From the NCBI GenBank assembly GCA_902788805.1, contig CADALO010000002.1:130349-194348 (forward strand): 64,000 nucleotides of DNA, in the 5' to 3' direction. Made by a program: the position numbers and the translations under genes. Source of the stretch: an uncultured Bacteroidota bacterium (lineage in GTDB: Bacteria > Bacteroidota > Bacteroidia > Bacteroidales > P3). The notes below the pieces were generated by a model that was not told where the DNA came from, did no database searches, and saw only the letters and a program-made list of their open reading frames with translations. How positions within the stretch are numbered: position 1 is the stretch's first letter; the number at the start of each line of letters is the position of its first letter. Shown here one piece after another: positions 15,542-22,711 of this stretch.

Positions 15542-15736
15542 ATCTGTTTCAGAATTAAGGCTAATACCAGGCATCAATGAGGCCTTGTGTCGGTTTGTTG
15601 AAAAATAGTGGGGCTCTACAAATGTGACACTTACATTATAGGCGGCTGTTTCCTGCTGAAAAACAATGGAATATAATCAAATAATAACTAATGGACAATC
15701 AACGCATTGCGCGTTGTTTATAACTCTGGGTTACTC
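15542..15736. other. Intergenic stretch without a recognisable gene
   Basis: No convincing coding sequence is seen. It contains a small inverted repeat CAACGC/GCGTTG (15700-15716) shortly before the next promoter. Confidence 0.5.
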
Positions 15737-15771
15737 GTGCAAAAAGATTGCACGATGTATTTATAACTTTG
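15737..15771 (+). promoter_or_regulatory. Palindrome-box promoter 5 (for the HTH/DUF3127 pair)
   Basis: GTGCAAAAAGATTGCAC (15737-15753) is a perfect inverted repeat. Both outer bases differ from the 15316 copy in a compensatory way (G-C to T-A at the second arm position). TAACTTTG (15764-15771) follows after 10 nt, then CAACCGAAA. Confidence 0.78.
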
Positions 15772-15803
15772 CAACCGAAATAACATTTAAATAAGTAAGC
15801 ACT

Positions 15804-16097
15804 ATGCCACGCATCATTCACAGACACATCAGGTTTCAGGTCATTGACCGATGCCTGCGCGACACGCGGCGCGAATATCACATCCGCGACATCCTCGACG
15901 AGTGTAATAAAGCTATGCAGGAAACTTACGGTACCGTCATAAGCCTGCGCACTATCCAATACGACATCAGTATATTGCGCAAGCCTCCTTTTTGCATTGA
16001 ACTGGATGAGACGCTGCTGAAAGGCGGCATATATCGCTACTTTGACACGGAATGTGCAAAAAAGGCTTTCCTGATGCTGGATGGCGTTGAATTATAG
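15804..16097 (+). CDS. HTH-only WYL-regulator paralogue (WYL domain absent)
   Basis: This 97-residue protein matches only the N-terminal DNA-binding part of the regulator at 6359: IRFQVIDRCLRDTRREYHIR against VRYQVLDRCFRDTSRLYRVS, SLRTIQYDISIL against ARRTIQNDVQML, and IELDETLLKGGIYRYFDTE against VEFDESLKKSNCYRYADTT. It stops where the WYL sensor domain would begin, so it should bind DNA without ligand control, or act by heterodimerising with the full-length protein. The promoter 5 palindrome sits directly upstream, consistent with autoregulation (inference). It is followed after 15 nt by the DUF3127 gene. Confidence 0.82.
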   Translation: MPRIIHRHIRFQVIDRCLRDTRREYHIRDILDECNKAMQETYGTVISLRTIQYDISILRKPPFCIELDETLLKGGIYRYFDTECAKKAFLMLDGVEL

Positions 16098-16112
16098 TTA
16101 AAAAATATAGTT

Positions 16113-16508
16113 ATGGAAATCATTGGTAAAATGTACAGAATCCTCCCGGTAGAGGAGGTGTCCTTTGAGGACGGAACTAAGAAGATGAAAGGCGGATTTG
16201 TTATTAAACGTTTAGACGACTATCAAATTCCTGTCTTTTTCGAATTGTTTGGCGAAGAAAAGATTGCTATGTTGAAAAGCTATGCATTGGATGCTCTTGT
16301 TCGTGTTGTCTTTTATGCCGAAAGTCGTGAAGGCAGGAACGGAAAGTATTACACCTCTTTGCGTTGCACGAACATTTCAGGTTTGGAAACTAAACAGCCT
16401 GCTGTGCGACAACCAATAGATGAACCACCAATCCAAGCGCCAGAACCACCTATCCAGGCGTCGGAATCGCCAGTTTTGATGGACGATGATGAGGAATTTC
16501 CGTTTTAA
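16113..16508 (+). CDS. DUF3127 protein with SSB-like acidic tail
   Basis: A 131-residue protein whose first ~90 residues (MEIIGKMYRILPVEEVSF, then FVIKRLDDYQIPVFFELFGEE and VVFYAESREGRNGKYYTSLRC) match DUF3127, a small OB-fold-like Bacteroidota family probably related to single-strand binding proteins. A proline-rich linker (PPIQAPEPPIQA) leads to the last residues DDDEEFPF. This closely resembles the acidic C-terminal peptide of bacterial SSB (DDDIPF-like) that recruits helicases, nucleases and polymerases. It should therefore bind single-stranded DNA and dock partner enzymes; Pif1 and DnaB nearby are candidates. It is co-transcribed with the HTH gene. The family call is good; the docking role is inferred. 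Confidence 0.82.
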   Translation: MEIIGKMYRILPVEEVSFEDGTKKMKGGFVIKRLDDYQIPVFFELFGEEKIAMLKSYALDALVRVVFYAESREGRNGKYYTSLRCTNISGLETKQPAVRQPIDEPPIQAPEPPIQASESPVLMDDDEEFPF

Positions 16509-16644
16509 AGAGAAGGACAAAGAAACAATTCGGTGCCGGTTACTGGATTGGAAAGGAGTAGAAGACTAAAAGTTGCCTTTAGGTTTGTTTTACAAAAGAG
16601 AACATCAAATGATTTGAATAACCAACCAATAAAAGAGTAGCACT

Positions 16645-17268
16645 ATGTCAATATTATATTCATTATTTATAGCGTCGTTCTGGGGCGTGGTGTATTCCTT
16701 GTGGCAGACACACTACGAAAAGAGAAAAAATGACCAGAAAGACAATTTCGGTGGAATGAAGGAACGCCTTCTGAAGCTTTTGAACAAAGATGGGTACAAG
16801 AGCGAGATGGACGAGGGTGTGATAATGGTCAATTACCGTCAGGAGCGTTTCAGGATTCACTTCTCAGAGAGTGACTTAGGCCGCGCCTATGCGAGAGTGA
16901 CGGTTGTCTACGACTATGTTATGGACGGTATGGACGAGGTCCATCCTCTTATCGTGGATAATTTGATGGGAAGGGCCTCGTCCGGAAATCCGCGCCTTAG
17001 TAACATAAGTTTCAATGACCACTGCACGTGCTTCTATGGCACTGATGTCCATAAAGTCAGGGATTTCTACCTTGGGTTACGAAAGATTTTGGATATGCTT
17101 TCCTACAATGTGGGGGTGGTACGGCAGGAATTCGACAAATGCCGTGCCGAGTACGGCAGGAAACAAAACCCCGATGAGAAAAGCCATATAGGTTTCAGGA
17201 CATCATCCGTGGAAAAAGAGGAAGGAGAGCGCCGTGTTGCGGCGGAAACAAATGTAAAACCCGAATAA
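16645..17268 (+). CDS. Hypothetical single-pass membrane protein
   Basis: I do not recognise this 207-residue protein. One N-terminal hydrophobic helix (ILYSLFIASFWGVVYSLW, residues 3-20) is followed by a charged segment (HYEKRKNDQKD) and a soluble mixed alpha/beta domain to about residue 165. The C-terminal ~40 residues are charged and probably disordered. The positive residues after the helix suggest that the soluble domain faces the cytoplasm. It is the first gene of a four-gene run with tight spacing: 11 nt to the ADP-ribosylglycohydrolase, 12 nt to the next hypothetical and 22 nt to dnaB. The function is unknown. Confidence 0.6.
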   Translation: MSILYSLFIASFWGVVYSLWQTHYEKRKNDQKDNFGGMKERLLKLLNKDGYKSEMDEGVIMVNYRQERFRIHFSESDLGRAYARVTVVYDYVMDGMDEVHPLIVDNLMGRASSGNPRLSNISFNDHCTCFYGTDVHKVRDFYLGLRKILDMLSYNVGVVRQEFDKCRAEYGRKQNPDEKSHIGFRTSSVEKEEGERRVAAETNVKPE

Positions 17269-17279
17269 TAAAAACAATT

Positions 17280-18692
17280 ATGATAGGAGCGGTAATAGGA
17301 GACACCGTAGGCAGTGTCTATGAATTTAACAATATCAAGACCACCGAGTTTCCGTTGTTCGACAGTGAGAGCAACTTCACCGATGACAGCGTGATGACAT
17401 TTGCCGTGGCAGACTGGCTGTTGAGGGACAATAATCATAACCCCCAGAAACTTATAGATACCTTTGTGTGGTTCGCGAACCAGTTCCCTTGTCCGATGGG
17501 CGGTTATGGCGGCAGCTTCCACAACTGGCTGCTTAATCCGAAGACCATCTATGAGGACGTGATGATGGAGGACGGCTCTACAAAGACATTTATGCGCGAT
17601 GTCCGTGAGCCTTACAACAGTTGGGGCAACGGTTCTGCTATGCGGACGAGTGCGGTGGGATGGATGTTCGACACATTGGAGGAGACAGAGCACGTGGCTG
17701 AGATACAGGCCGCTATCACTCACAACCATCCCGAAGGCATCAAGGGGGCACAGGCCACGTCAGCCGCCATATTTATGGCCAGAACAGGAAAATCGAAAGA
17801 GGAAATTAAGCGTTACATTGAGACAAGGTTCGGATATGACCTCTCCCGCAGCTGTGACGATATCCGACCGGGATACACCTTCGACGTGTCCTGCCAAGGA
17901 ACGGTTCCGCAGGCCATCACAGCATTTCTCGAAAGTACCGATTTCGAAAGCTGCATAAGGCTTGGAGTCTCCCTCGGAGGCGATAGCGACACACTTACCT
18001 GCATTGCAGGAGGCATCGCGGAGGCGTTTTACAAGGACATCCCGAAGTGGATTGTGGATGAGGTGTGGAGAAGGCTTCCTTATGAATTTGAGAAGATATT
18101 GGTTGGCCTAAACAGAAACAGTTTTTACCGAGAGGTCAGCTATATTCCGCAACTATCAAAAATAGATGGGACTAATATGTCTCCAAACAGAAAAAGAGCG
18201 TGCAGGTCAACGTTCATTGGAAAAATAATGGACAAGATGCTGGGAAGCAGCGCGAAGCAGATAATACCATCCAATGAGATTGAACGCTTTGTCCAGGCAC
18301 AGGACGACAGAATCTGCGGCTACGATGCCGCATTTTCAGAAATACAGGACGGACACAAAGAGAGCTATTGGATATGGTACGTCTTCCCACAGCTGCGCGG
18401 ACTTGGACACAGCGCCTTCACCAATTACTATGGTATCGGCGGCATCAAGGAGGCGGAAGAGTATATGTCCCACAAGGTCCTTGGCAAAAGGCTTAGGGAC
18501 ATCTCCAATGCATTGATGCGTCATAAAGACAAGGCAATAACGGCTATAGTCTCGCCGGATGATGCAAGGAGGATACGCTCCTGTATGACGCTATTCGATG
18601 TGGTCTGCCCGAATGACGTATTCGGGGATGTCCTTGACACTTTCTACGGCGGTGAGCGCGACGGATTCACGGAAATGATGCTGGGGTTGTAA
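17280..18692 (+). CDS. ADP-ribosylglycohydrolase (DraG/ARH-like) fused to a DUF1810 domain
   Basis: A 470-residue fusion. Residues 1-~270 are an ADP-ribosylglycohydrolase: MIGAVIGDTVGSVYEF at the start, the metal-binding NFTDDSVMT near 37, GNGSAMRT near 115 and SLGGDSDTLTCIAGGIAEA near 230, with the acidic magnesium ligands intact. After a linker, residues ~330-470 match DUF1810 (IERFVQAQDD, then IQDGHKESYWIWYVFPQLRG, HKVLGKRLRDI, RSCMTLFDVV). The first domain should remove ADP-ribose from a protein or nucleic acid. DUF1810 is uncharacterised; an ADP-ribose- or NAD-linked role would fit the fusion, but that is inference. It lies in one run with a membrane protein and dnaB. Confidence 0.88.
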   Translation: MIGAVIGDTVGSVYEFNNIKTTEFPLFDSESNFTDDSVMTFAVADWLLRDNNHNPQKLIDTFVWFANQFPCPMGGYGGSFHNWLLNPKTIYEDVMMEDGSTKTFMRDVREPYNSWGNGSAMRTSAVGWMFDTLEETEHVAEIQAAITHNHPEGIKGAQATSAAIFMARTGKSKEEIKRYIETRFGYDLSRSCDDIRPGYTFDVSCQGTVPQAITAFLESTDFESCIRLGVSLGGDSDTLTCIAGGIAEAFYKDIPKWIVDEVWRRLPYEFEKILVGLNRNSFYREVSYIPQLSKIDGTNMSPNRKRACRSTFIGKIMDKMLGSSAKQIIPSNEIERFVQAQDDRICGYDAAFSEIQDGHKESYWIWYVFPQLRGLGHSAFTNYYGIGGIKEAEEYMSHKVLGKRLRDISNALMRHKDKAITAIVSPDDARRIRSCMTLFDVVCPNDVFGDVLDTFYGGERDGFTEMMLGL

Positions 18693-18704
18693 CCAAAAGC
18701 GACG

Positions 18705-19259
18705 ATGTCTTATAAGCAGGTGAAATATTATCAGGATATCGGGGACTATTCCGCGGCATTAAAAATAGCTCGCGATGACTGGAGTGCCAATTCCCGTCTG
18801 AAATGGCCAAGGAATACTATTGCCTGGCTGCTGATAAGGATGATGAAAGTCGATGCGAAAGTTTACGCAAAAAACCGATTTATAAAAGAACTTAATGAGT
18901 TCATTGCTCTTGACATACCGAAAACGGACACAAAGTTGTGGGGTGCCATTGTTTGGCCGATCCGTGACATTGTTGAAGACGGTATCCGTATGCAATGGTT
19001 TACGCCGCAGTTTGGCGATGAGTTGTTTGATATCATCAAAGACTTACCTTTCCACAAACCTTCGGATTCTTACTCGGCTATGTTGGCAGCATTTATTGAA
19101 CTTGGCGCTTTGTGGCCGGGATTGGACGAGTTCATAGAGTGGTGGGGTTTGGAAAATCTAACGCCGTTCGATTACAGACGTTATCCACATAGAAATGAGT
19201 TAGTCTCTTTGGCGGATAAGGTTTTAAAAATCAACGCTCAAATACATAGTCAAGTGTAA
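18705..19259 (+). CDS. Hypothetical helical protein
   Basis: I do not recognise this 184-residue protein. It starts with an apparent helical-hairpin repeat (VKYYQDIGDYSAALKIARDDW), like one TPR unit, followed by tryptophan-rich helices (WGAIVWPIRDIVEDGIRMQW, then LIELG-type and EWWGLENL segments). It has no signal peptide and no predicted membrane helix. Many bacterial proteins of this form serve as protein-protein scaffolds. It sits between the ADP-ribosylglycohydrolase-DUF1810 gene and dnaB with gaps of 12 and 22 nt, so it is probably translated from the same message. Confidence 0.6.
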   Translation: MSYKQVKYYQDIGDYSAALKIARDDWSANSRLKWPRNTIAWLLIRMMKVDAKVYAKNRFIKELNEFIALDIPKTDTKLWGAIVWPIRDIVEDGIRMQWFTPQFGDELFDIIKDLPFHKPSDSYSAMLAAFIELGALWPGLDEFIEWWGLENLTPFDYRRYPHRNELVSLADKVLKINAQIHSQV

Positions 19260-19281
19260 GAAATAAAAAGACGACTTAATT

Positions 19282-20739
19282 ATGGAAACCAATGATACCA
19301 AAACAAGAAAGCAACACAGAATGTCGTACGACCAAGTAAAAGAGTTGAACGGTATGCTGCCTCCACAGGCTGTGGAATTGGAAAAGAGTGTGTTGGGCGC
19401 TTTGATGCTTGATGAGAAAGCGTTGTTTGGCTATATCGACAAGTTGCACGTGGGTTTGTTTTACAAAATTGAACATCAGTACATCTTTGAGGCCATTCGT
19501 ACTCTTGTGACAAAAAATAAGGATGTCGATATGCTTACTGTTACTGAGCAGCTGATGCGTGATGGAAAGTTGGAAATGGCAGGCGGTGCCTTCTATCTTT
19601 CGCAGCTTACATCCAATGTTGTATCGGCGGCACATATTGAGTTCCATATAACGATACTGATCGAGAAATATATACAACGTGAGGTCATTCGCACTTCGAC
19701 GGAGAACATCAAAGAGGCCTATGATGTGTCGTGTGATGCCCTTGAACTAATAGACAAGGCACAGAAAAAGCTGATGGAAGTGAGTGAGTTGAGCTTCAAG
19801 AATGACGGAGTTTCTCTTGGCAGCATAATGACTGATGCTGAAAGGTTGTTGCTTAGTGAAAAATCGGAGGAATACGGAGTTATGTCAGGATTCATTAAGC
19901 TTGACAGAATAACATCGGGATTCCAACCGGGGACACTGATCATTCTTGCTGCCCGGCCAGCAATGGGCAAGACGGCCTGTGCTCTCTCGATGGCGAGAAA
20001 CATTGCATTGGATTTTGGCAAACCGGTGGCATTCTTTTCGTTGGAAATGACGGGGATTGAATTGGTTATGCGTCTTATTTCGTCAGAAGCCGAGATCCCA
20101 TCGAATAAGCTCAAAAACGGCTCGTTGCTGAATAATGCAGAAAAGGATTATATAGTAAGGGCAACGCAAAAACTGCGAGATGCACCGATATATATTGATG
20201 ATACAGCAGGTCTTGACATCTTCCAGCTCAGGGCAAAGTGCAGAAAAATGAAAATGAAGTATGATATTCAAATGGTTTTCATTGACTATCTGCAGTTGAT
20301 GACTTCGGTAGGCGATGCCAACAAAAACAGAAACCGAGAACAAGAGCTTAGCTACATTTCAAGACAACTCAAAGAGATGTCGAAAGAACTGAAGATTCCT
20401 GTACTTGCAATGGCGCAGTTCAACCGCAAGGTTGATGATCGTCCGATGGGCATACCGCAGCTGAGCGATTTGCGTGAATCGGGTGCCATTGAGCAGGATG
20501 CCGACATCGTTATTGCCATCCATCGCTTATGGAAGTATGGTATTGATGTGGATGATGCAGGTAATAGTACTGAAAATCAAGCCACACTTCGTATACTTAA
20601 GCACCGTTCGGGTGATTTGGGGGTGGTCAATCTACGTTTTGAAGGAAAGTATGTGCGTTTCTCGAATGAACAGGAGTACGTTGTTGAGTCGAAAATGAAC
20701 TCTGACATAAAACCAAACTCGGATTTTGACAAAAAGTGA
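19282..20739 (+). CDS. dnaB: Replicative DNA helicase DnaB
   Basis: DnaB is the hexameric 5'-to-3' replication-fork helicase. The 485-residue protein has the N-terminal DnaB domain (LPPQAVELEKSVLGALMLD, residues 31-49) and a RecA-like C-terminal motor: Walker A ARPAMGKTACAL (about 220), FFSLEM (about 252), Walker B MVFIDYLQLM (about 335) and the AMAQFNRKVDDRP / QLSDLRESGAIEQDAD segment. It is complete. The unusual point is its place at the end of a run of accessory genes, including an ADP-ribosylglycohydrolase; whether this is the only dnaB of the genome or a mobile-element copy cannot be told from the window. A terminator follows at 20773-20803, and phased AT-rich repeats lie 160 nt downstream. 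Confidence 0.95.
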   Translation: METNDTKTRKQHRMSYDQVKELNGMLPPQAVELEKSVLGALMLDEKALFGYIDKLHVGLFYKIEHQYIFEAIRTLVTKNKDVDMLTVTEQLMRDGKLEMAGGAFYLSQLTSNVVSAAHIEFHITILIEKYIQREVIRTSTENIKEAYDVSCDALELIDKAQKKLMEVSELSFKNDGVSLGSIMTDAERLLLSEKSEEYGVMSGFIKLDRITSGFQPGTLIILAARPAMGKTACALSMARNIALDFGKPVAFFSLEMTGIELVMRLISSEAEIPSNKLKNGSLLNNAEKDYIVRATQKLRDAPIYIDDTAGLDIFQLRAKCRKMKMKYDIQMVFIDYLQLMTSVGDANKNRNREQELSYISRQLKEMSKELKIPVLAMAQFNRKVDDRPMGIPQLSDLRESGAIEQDADIVIAIHRLWKYGIDVDDAGNSTENQATLRILKHRSGDLGVVNLRFEGKYVRFSNEQEYVVESKMNSDIKPNSDFDKK

Positions 20740-20772
20740 TACTTTCTCTTTTTTAAGGGATAATCTTTTATC

Positions 20773-20803
20773 GGGGACGCGTCGGCGTCCTCTTTTGTTT
20801 TTT
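20773..20803 (+). terminator. Rho-independent terminator after dnaB
   Basis: GGACGC-GTCG-GCGTCC stem-loop (20775-20790) followed by TCTTTTGTTTTTT. Confidence 0.85.
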
Positions 20804-21189
20804 GGAGTTTTTTAGCAAAATGTCGGATTTGGGAAGGTTGGAAAAGGGCTAAAAAAGGGTCAAAAATGGTCTTTTTCAACCCTCTGATTTCCAGGTACCA
20901 AATTCTTACCAAATTTTACCCAAAGTTTTACCAAACTTTTATCAAATTTCAGCTTAGTAGAATTTGATAGGTTTTTATCAAAAGTTCTGATAGGCTTTGA
21001 TCCAGGGTGTGGCTTTTGAAGGTGTTTTTTATCGCGCGGTAATGCGGTGGAGTATTTAAGAGAGGGCGGGGTGCTTTCACTTAACATTTTGTTAACAACA
21101 TTTTGTTAAGTCGGAGAAATGGTGCTTCATTCAGCCGTTAATGAAGACGAAAAATATGTGTGCGGTTCTTGCTTTTTCAAAATTTTTCT
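20804..21189. other. Non-coding interval with phased AT-rich repeats and a TTAAC palindrome
   Basis: No gene is seen. At 20897-20950 five imperfect units of ACCAAATTTT type follow at 10-12-nt intervals, close to one DNA turn, which is an iteron-like arrangement. At 21080-21110 CTTAACA and TGTTAAG flank two direct copies of AACATTTTGTTA. These could be binding sites for a replication or regulatory protein, or upstream control of the arginase-family gene. Confidence 0.5.
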
Positions 21190-21197
21190 TATCTTTA
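21190..21197 (+). promoter_or_regulatory. Probable -7 box for the arginase-family gene
   Basis: TATCTTTA, one base off the TAnnTTTG consensus, 23 nt before the ATG at 21221. Confidence 0.55.
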
Positions 21198-21220
21198 CAA
21201 TTCGAAATATTTGTTAAATA

Positions 21221-22396
21221 ATGGAGTTAAGCACATATTTTCAGCCAGTTAACGTTAACGACATCGCCTTTGGCGAGGGGGAATTCTATGCAAACATTGC
21301 TTCGGCCACTCAGATTTATGCCGAGGAAGGGTCTTTCCCGAGCTTGGAGGATGTCACTTTGGCCTTGCTGGGTGTCTGTGACGACAGCGGGTCGGTTGGC
21401 AACAAGGGCTGTAAGGATGGGCCTGACGAGATACGCCGCTATCTTTACCAGCTGGCAATGCCGGTGGATAATATGAAGATGGTTGACCTAGGCAACATTA
21501 TGCCCGGGGCTACGGCCGAGGACACGCGTTTTGCGGTGACGGAGGTGTTGTACAAGCTGTTTGAGAAGAATATCACGGTGATTATTCTTGGCGGCGGCCA
21601 GGATTTGTCGTTCTCGAACTATAAGGCCTACGAGGTGCTGGGTCGCGTGGTGAATGTGGCAAGTATCGACTCGATGTTTGACTTGGGTACGGACACGAAA
21701 CCGCTCAACAGCCGTAACTGGCTGAGCCACGTGGTTGCGCAGCAGCCTAACTATCTGTTTAACTTCTCGAATATTGGATATCAGACCTATTTCAACGGCA
21801 GCGGATTGGTGAAGCTGATGGACGAGCTGAACTTTGACGCCTACCGCTTGGGTGCCATCCAAGGCGATATGGTGCGTGCTGAGACGCTGGTGCGCTCGGC
21901 CGATATGGTGTCGGTCGACATCAATTCGGTGCGCTTGAGCGACGCTCCGGGTCAGGAGCAGGGTTCGCCGCACGGTTTCTATGGCGAGGAGCTGTGCCGC
22001 CTGTCGCGCTTTGCAGGAATGAGCGACAAGCTGTCGTCGATAGGTTTCTATGAGTATAATCCGCTCTATGACCGTCGCGGGCAGACGGCGCATCTGCTGG
22101 CTCACGCGATATGGTATTTCATTGAGGGCTTCTACAACCGCGCGTCCGATTTTCCGCACCGCGACAAGCAAAACTACAAGCACTATATGGTTGGCTTGAA
22201 CGAGGGCGATTTTGAGATTTCGTTCTACAAGAGCAAGAAGAGCGACCGCTGGTGGATGGAGGTGCCCTGCAGCGGCGAGCGCAAGGAGCAATACCAGCGC
22301 CACCTGCTGATTCCCTGCACATACGCCGACTATGAGCAGGCGCAGAAGAACGAAGTGCCCGAGCTGTGGGAGAAATACTATCAGCGACTGAATTAA
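21221..22396 (+). CDS. Arginase/formiminoglutamase-fold protein with degenerate metal site
   Basis: A 391-residue member of the ureohydrolase (arginase, agmatinase, formiminoglutamase) fold. The landmark segments are present but altered: GGGQD (about residue 123) instead of GGGHD, DSMFD (about 149) instead of DAHxD, and SVDINSV (about 230) instead of SxDxDxxDP. So both metal-binding histidines and one aspartate of the binuclear manganese site are replaced by Gln, Met and Asn. Standard hydrolase activity is therefore unlikely; a structural or binding role, or altered chemistry, is possible. I recall similar degenerate paralogues in Bacteroidota, but cannot verify this here. It is monocistronic, with its own weak promoter, and is followed by low-complexity DNA. 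Confidence 0.8.
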   Translation: MELSTYFQPVNVNDIAFGEGEFYANIASATQIYAEEGSFPSLEDVTLALLGVCDDSGSVGNKGCKDGPDEIRRYLYQLAMPVDNMKMVDLGNIMPGATAEDTRFAVTEVLYKLFEKNITVIILGGGQDLSFSNYKAYEVLGRVVNVASIDSMFDLGTDTKPLNSRNWLSHVVAQQPNYLFNFSNIGYQTYFNGSGLVKLMDELNFDAYRLGAIQGDMVRAETLVRSADMVSVDINSVRLSDAPGQEQGSPHGFYGEELCRLSRFAGMSDKLSSIGFYEYNPLYDRRGQTAHLLAHAIWYFIEGFYNRASDFPHRDKQNYKHYMVGLNEGDFEISFYKSKKSDRWWMEVPCSGERKEQYQRHLLIPCTYADYEQAQKNEVPELWEKYYQRLN

Positions 22397-22660
22397 CCTT
22401 AACCTTAACTTTAACCTTAACTTTAACTTCAGAATGTAATGTCCCTCTCGCTCCCCTCTCACTCCTCCATCACTCCCCTTTCACTCCCTTCAACCCTTTC
22501 AAACCCTTAAACCCCTATCCTTAACGGAAACCAAAACCAAAACGAAGACGAAAACCAAAACGAAGACGAAAACGAAAACAAAAACCATCTCAACAAATCA
22601 ACATTTAAGCCCCTAAAACGTATCAACATAAAACATATCAACAAAACAACATATCAACGT
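22397..22660. repeat. Low-complexity, strand-asymmetric repeats
   Basis: Directly after the stop codon comes a TTAACC/TTAACTT-type tandem run (22397-22430), then a pyrimidine tract of CTCCC/CACTCC units (22441-22515), then ACCAAAACGAAGACGAAA hexamer-like units (22529-22590), then AACATATCAACA units. No coding potential is seen. Related GGTT/GAAAGGGTT-type tracts recur at 27.2-27.8 and 62.85-62.99 kb on the opposite strand. Confidence 0.8.
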
Positions 22661-22711
22661 ATTAAAATTTCAACGAAACAATTATATTAACAATTTAAAC
22701 CATTAGATCTT

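Noticed and set aside
15423..15608. 61-codon frame overlapping the 42-residue acidic gene
   Set aside because: No ribosome-binding context of its own, and the overlapping frame starting at 15413 fits the promoter and composition of a real small gene better.
22397..22430. Telomere-like TTAACC tandem run
   Set aside because: It is short, irregular and continues into other low-complexity tracts between genes, so there is no sign of a replicon end.
21488..22462. 324-codon open frame on the minus strand
   Set aside because: Antisense to the arginase-family gene, whose conserved motifs are on the + strand; the predicted product is low-complexity.
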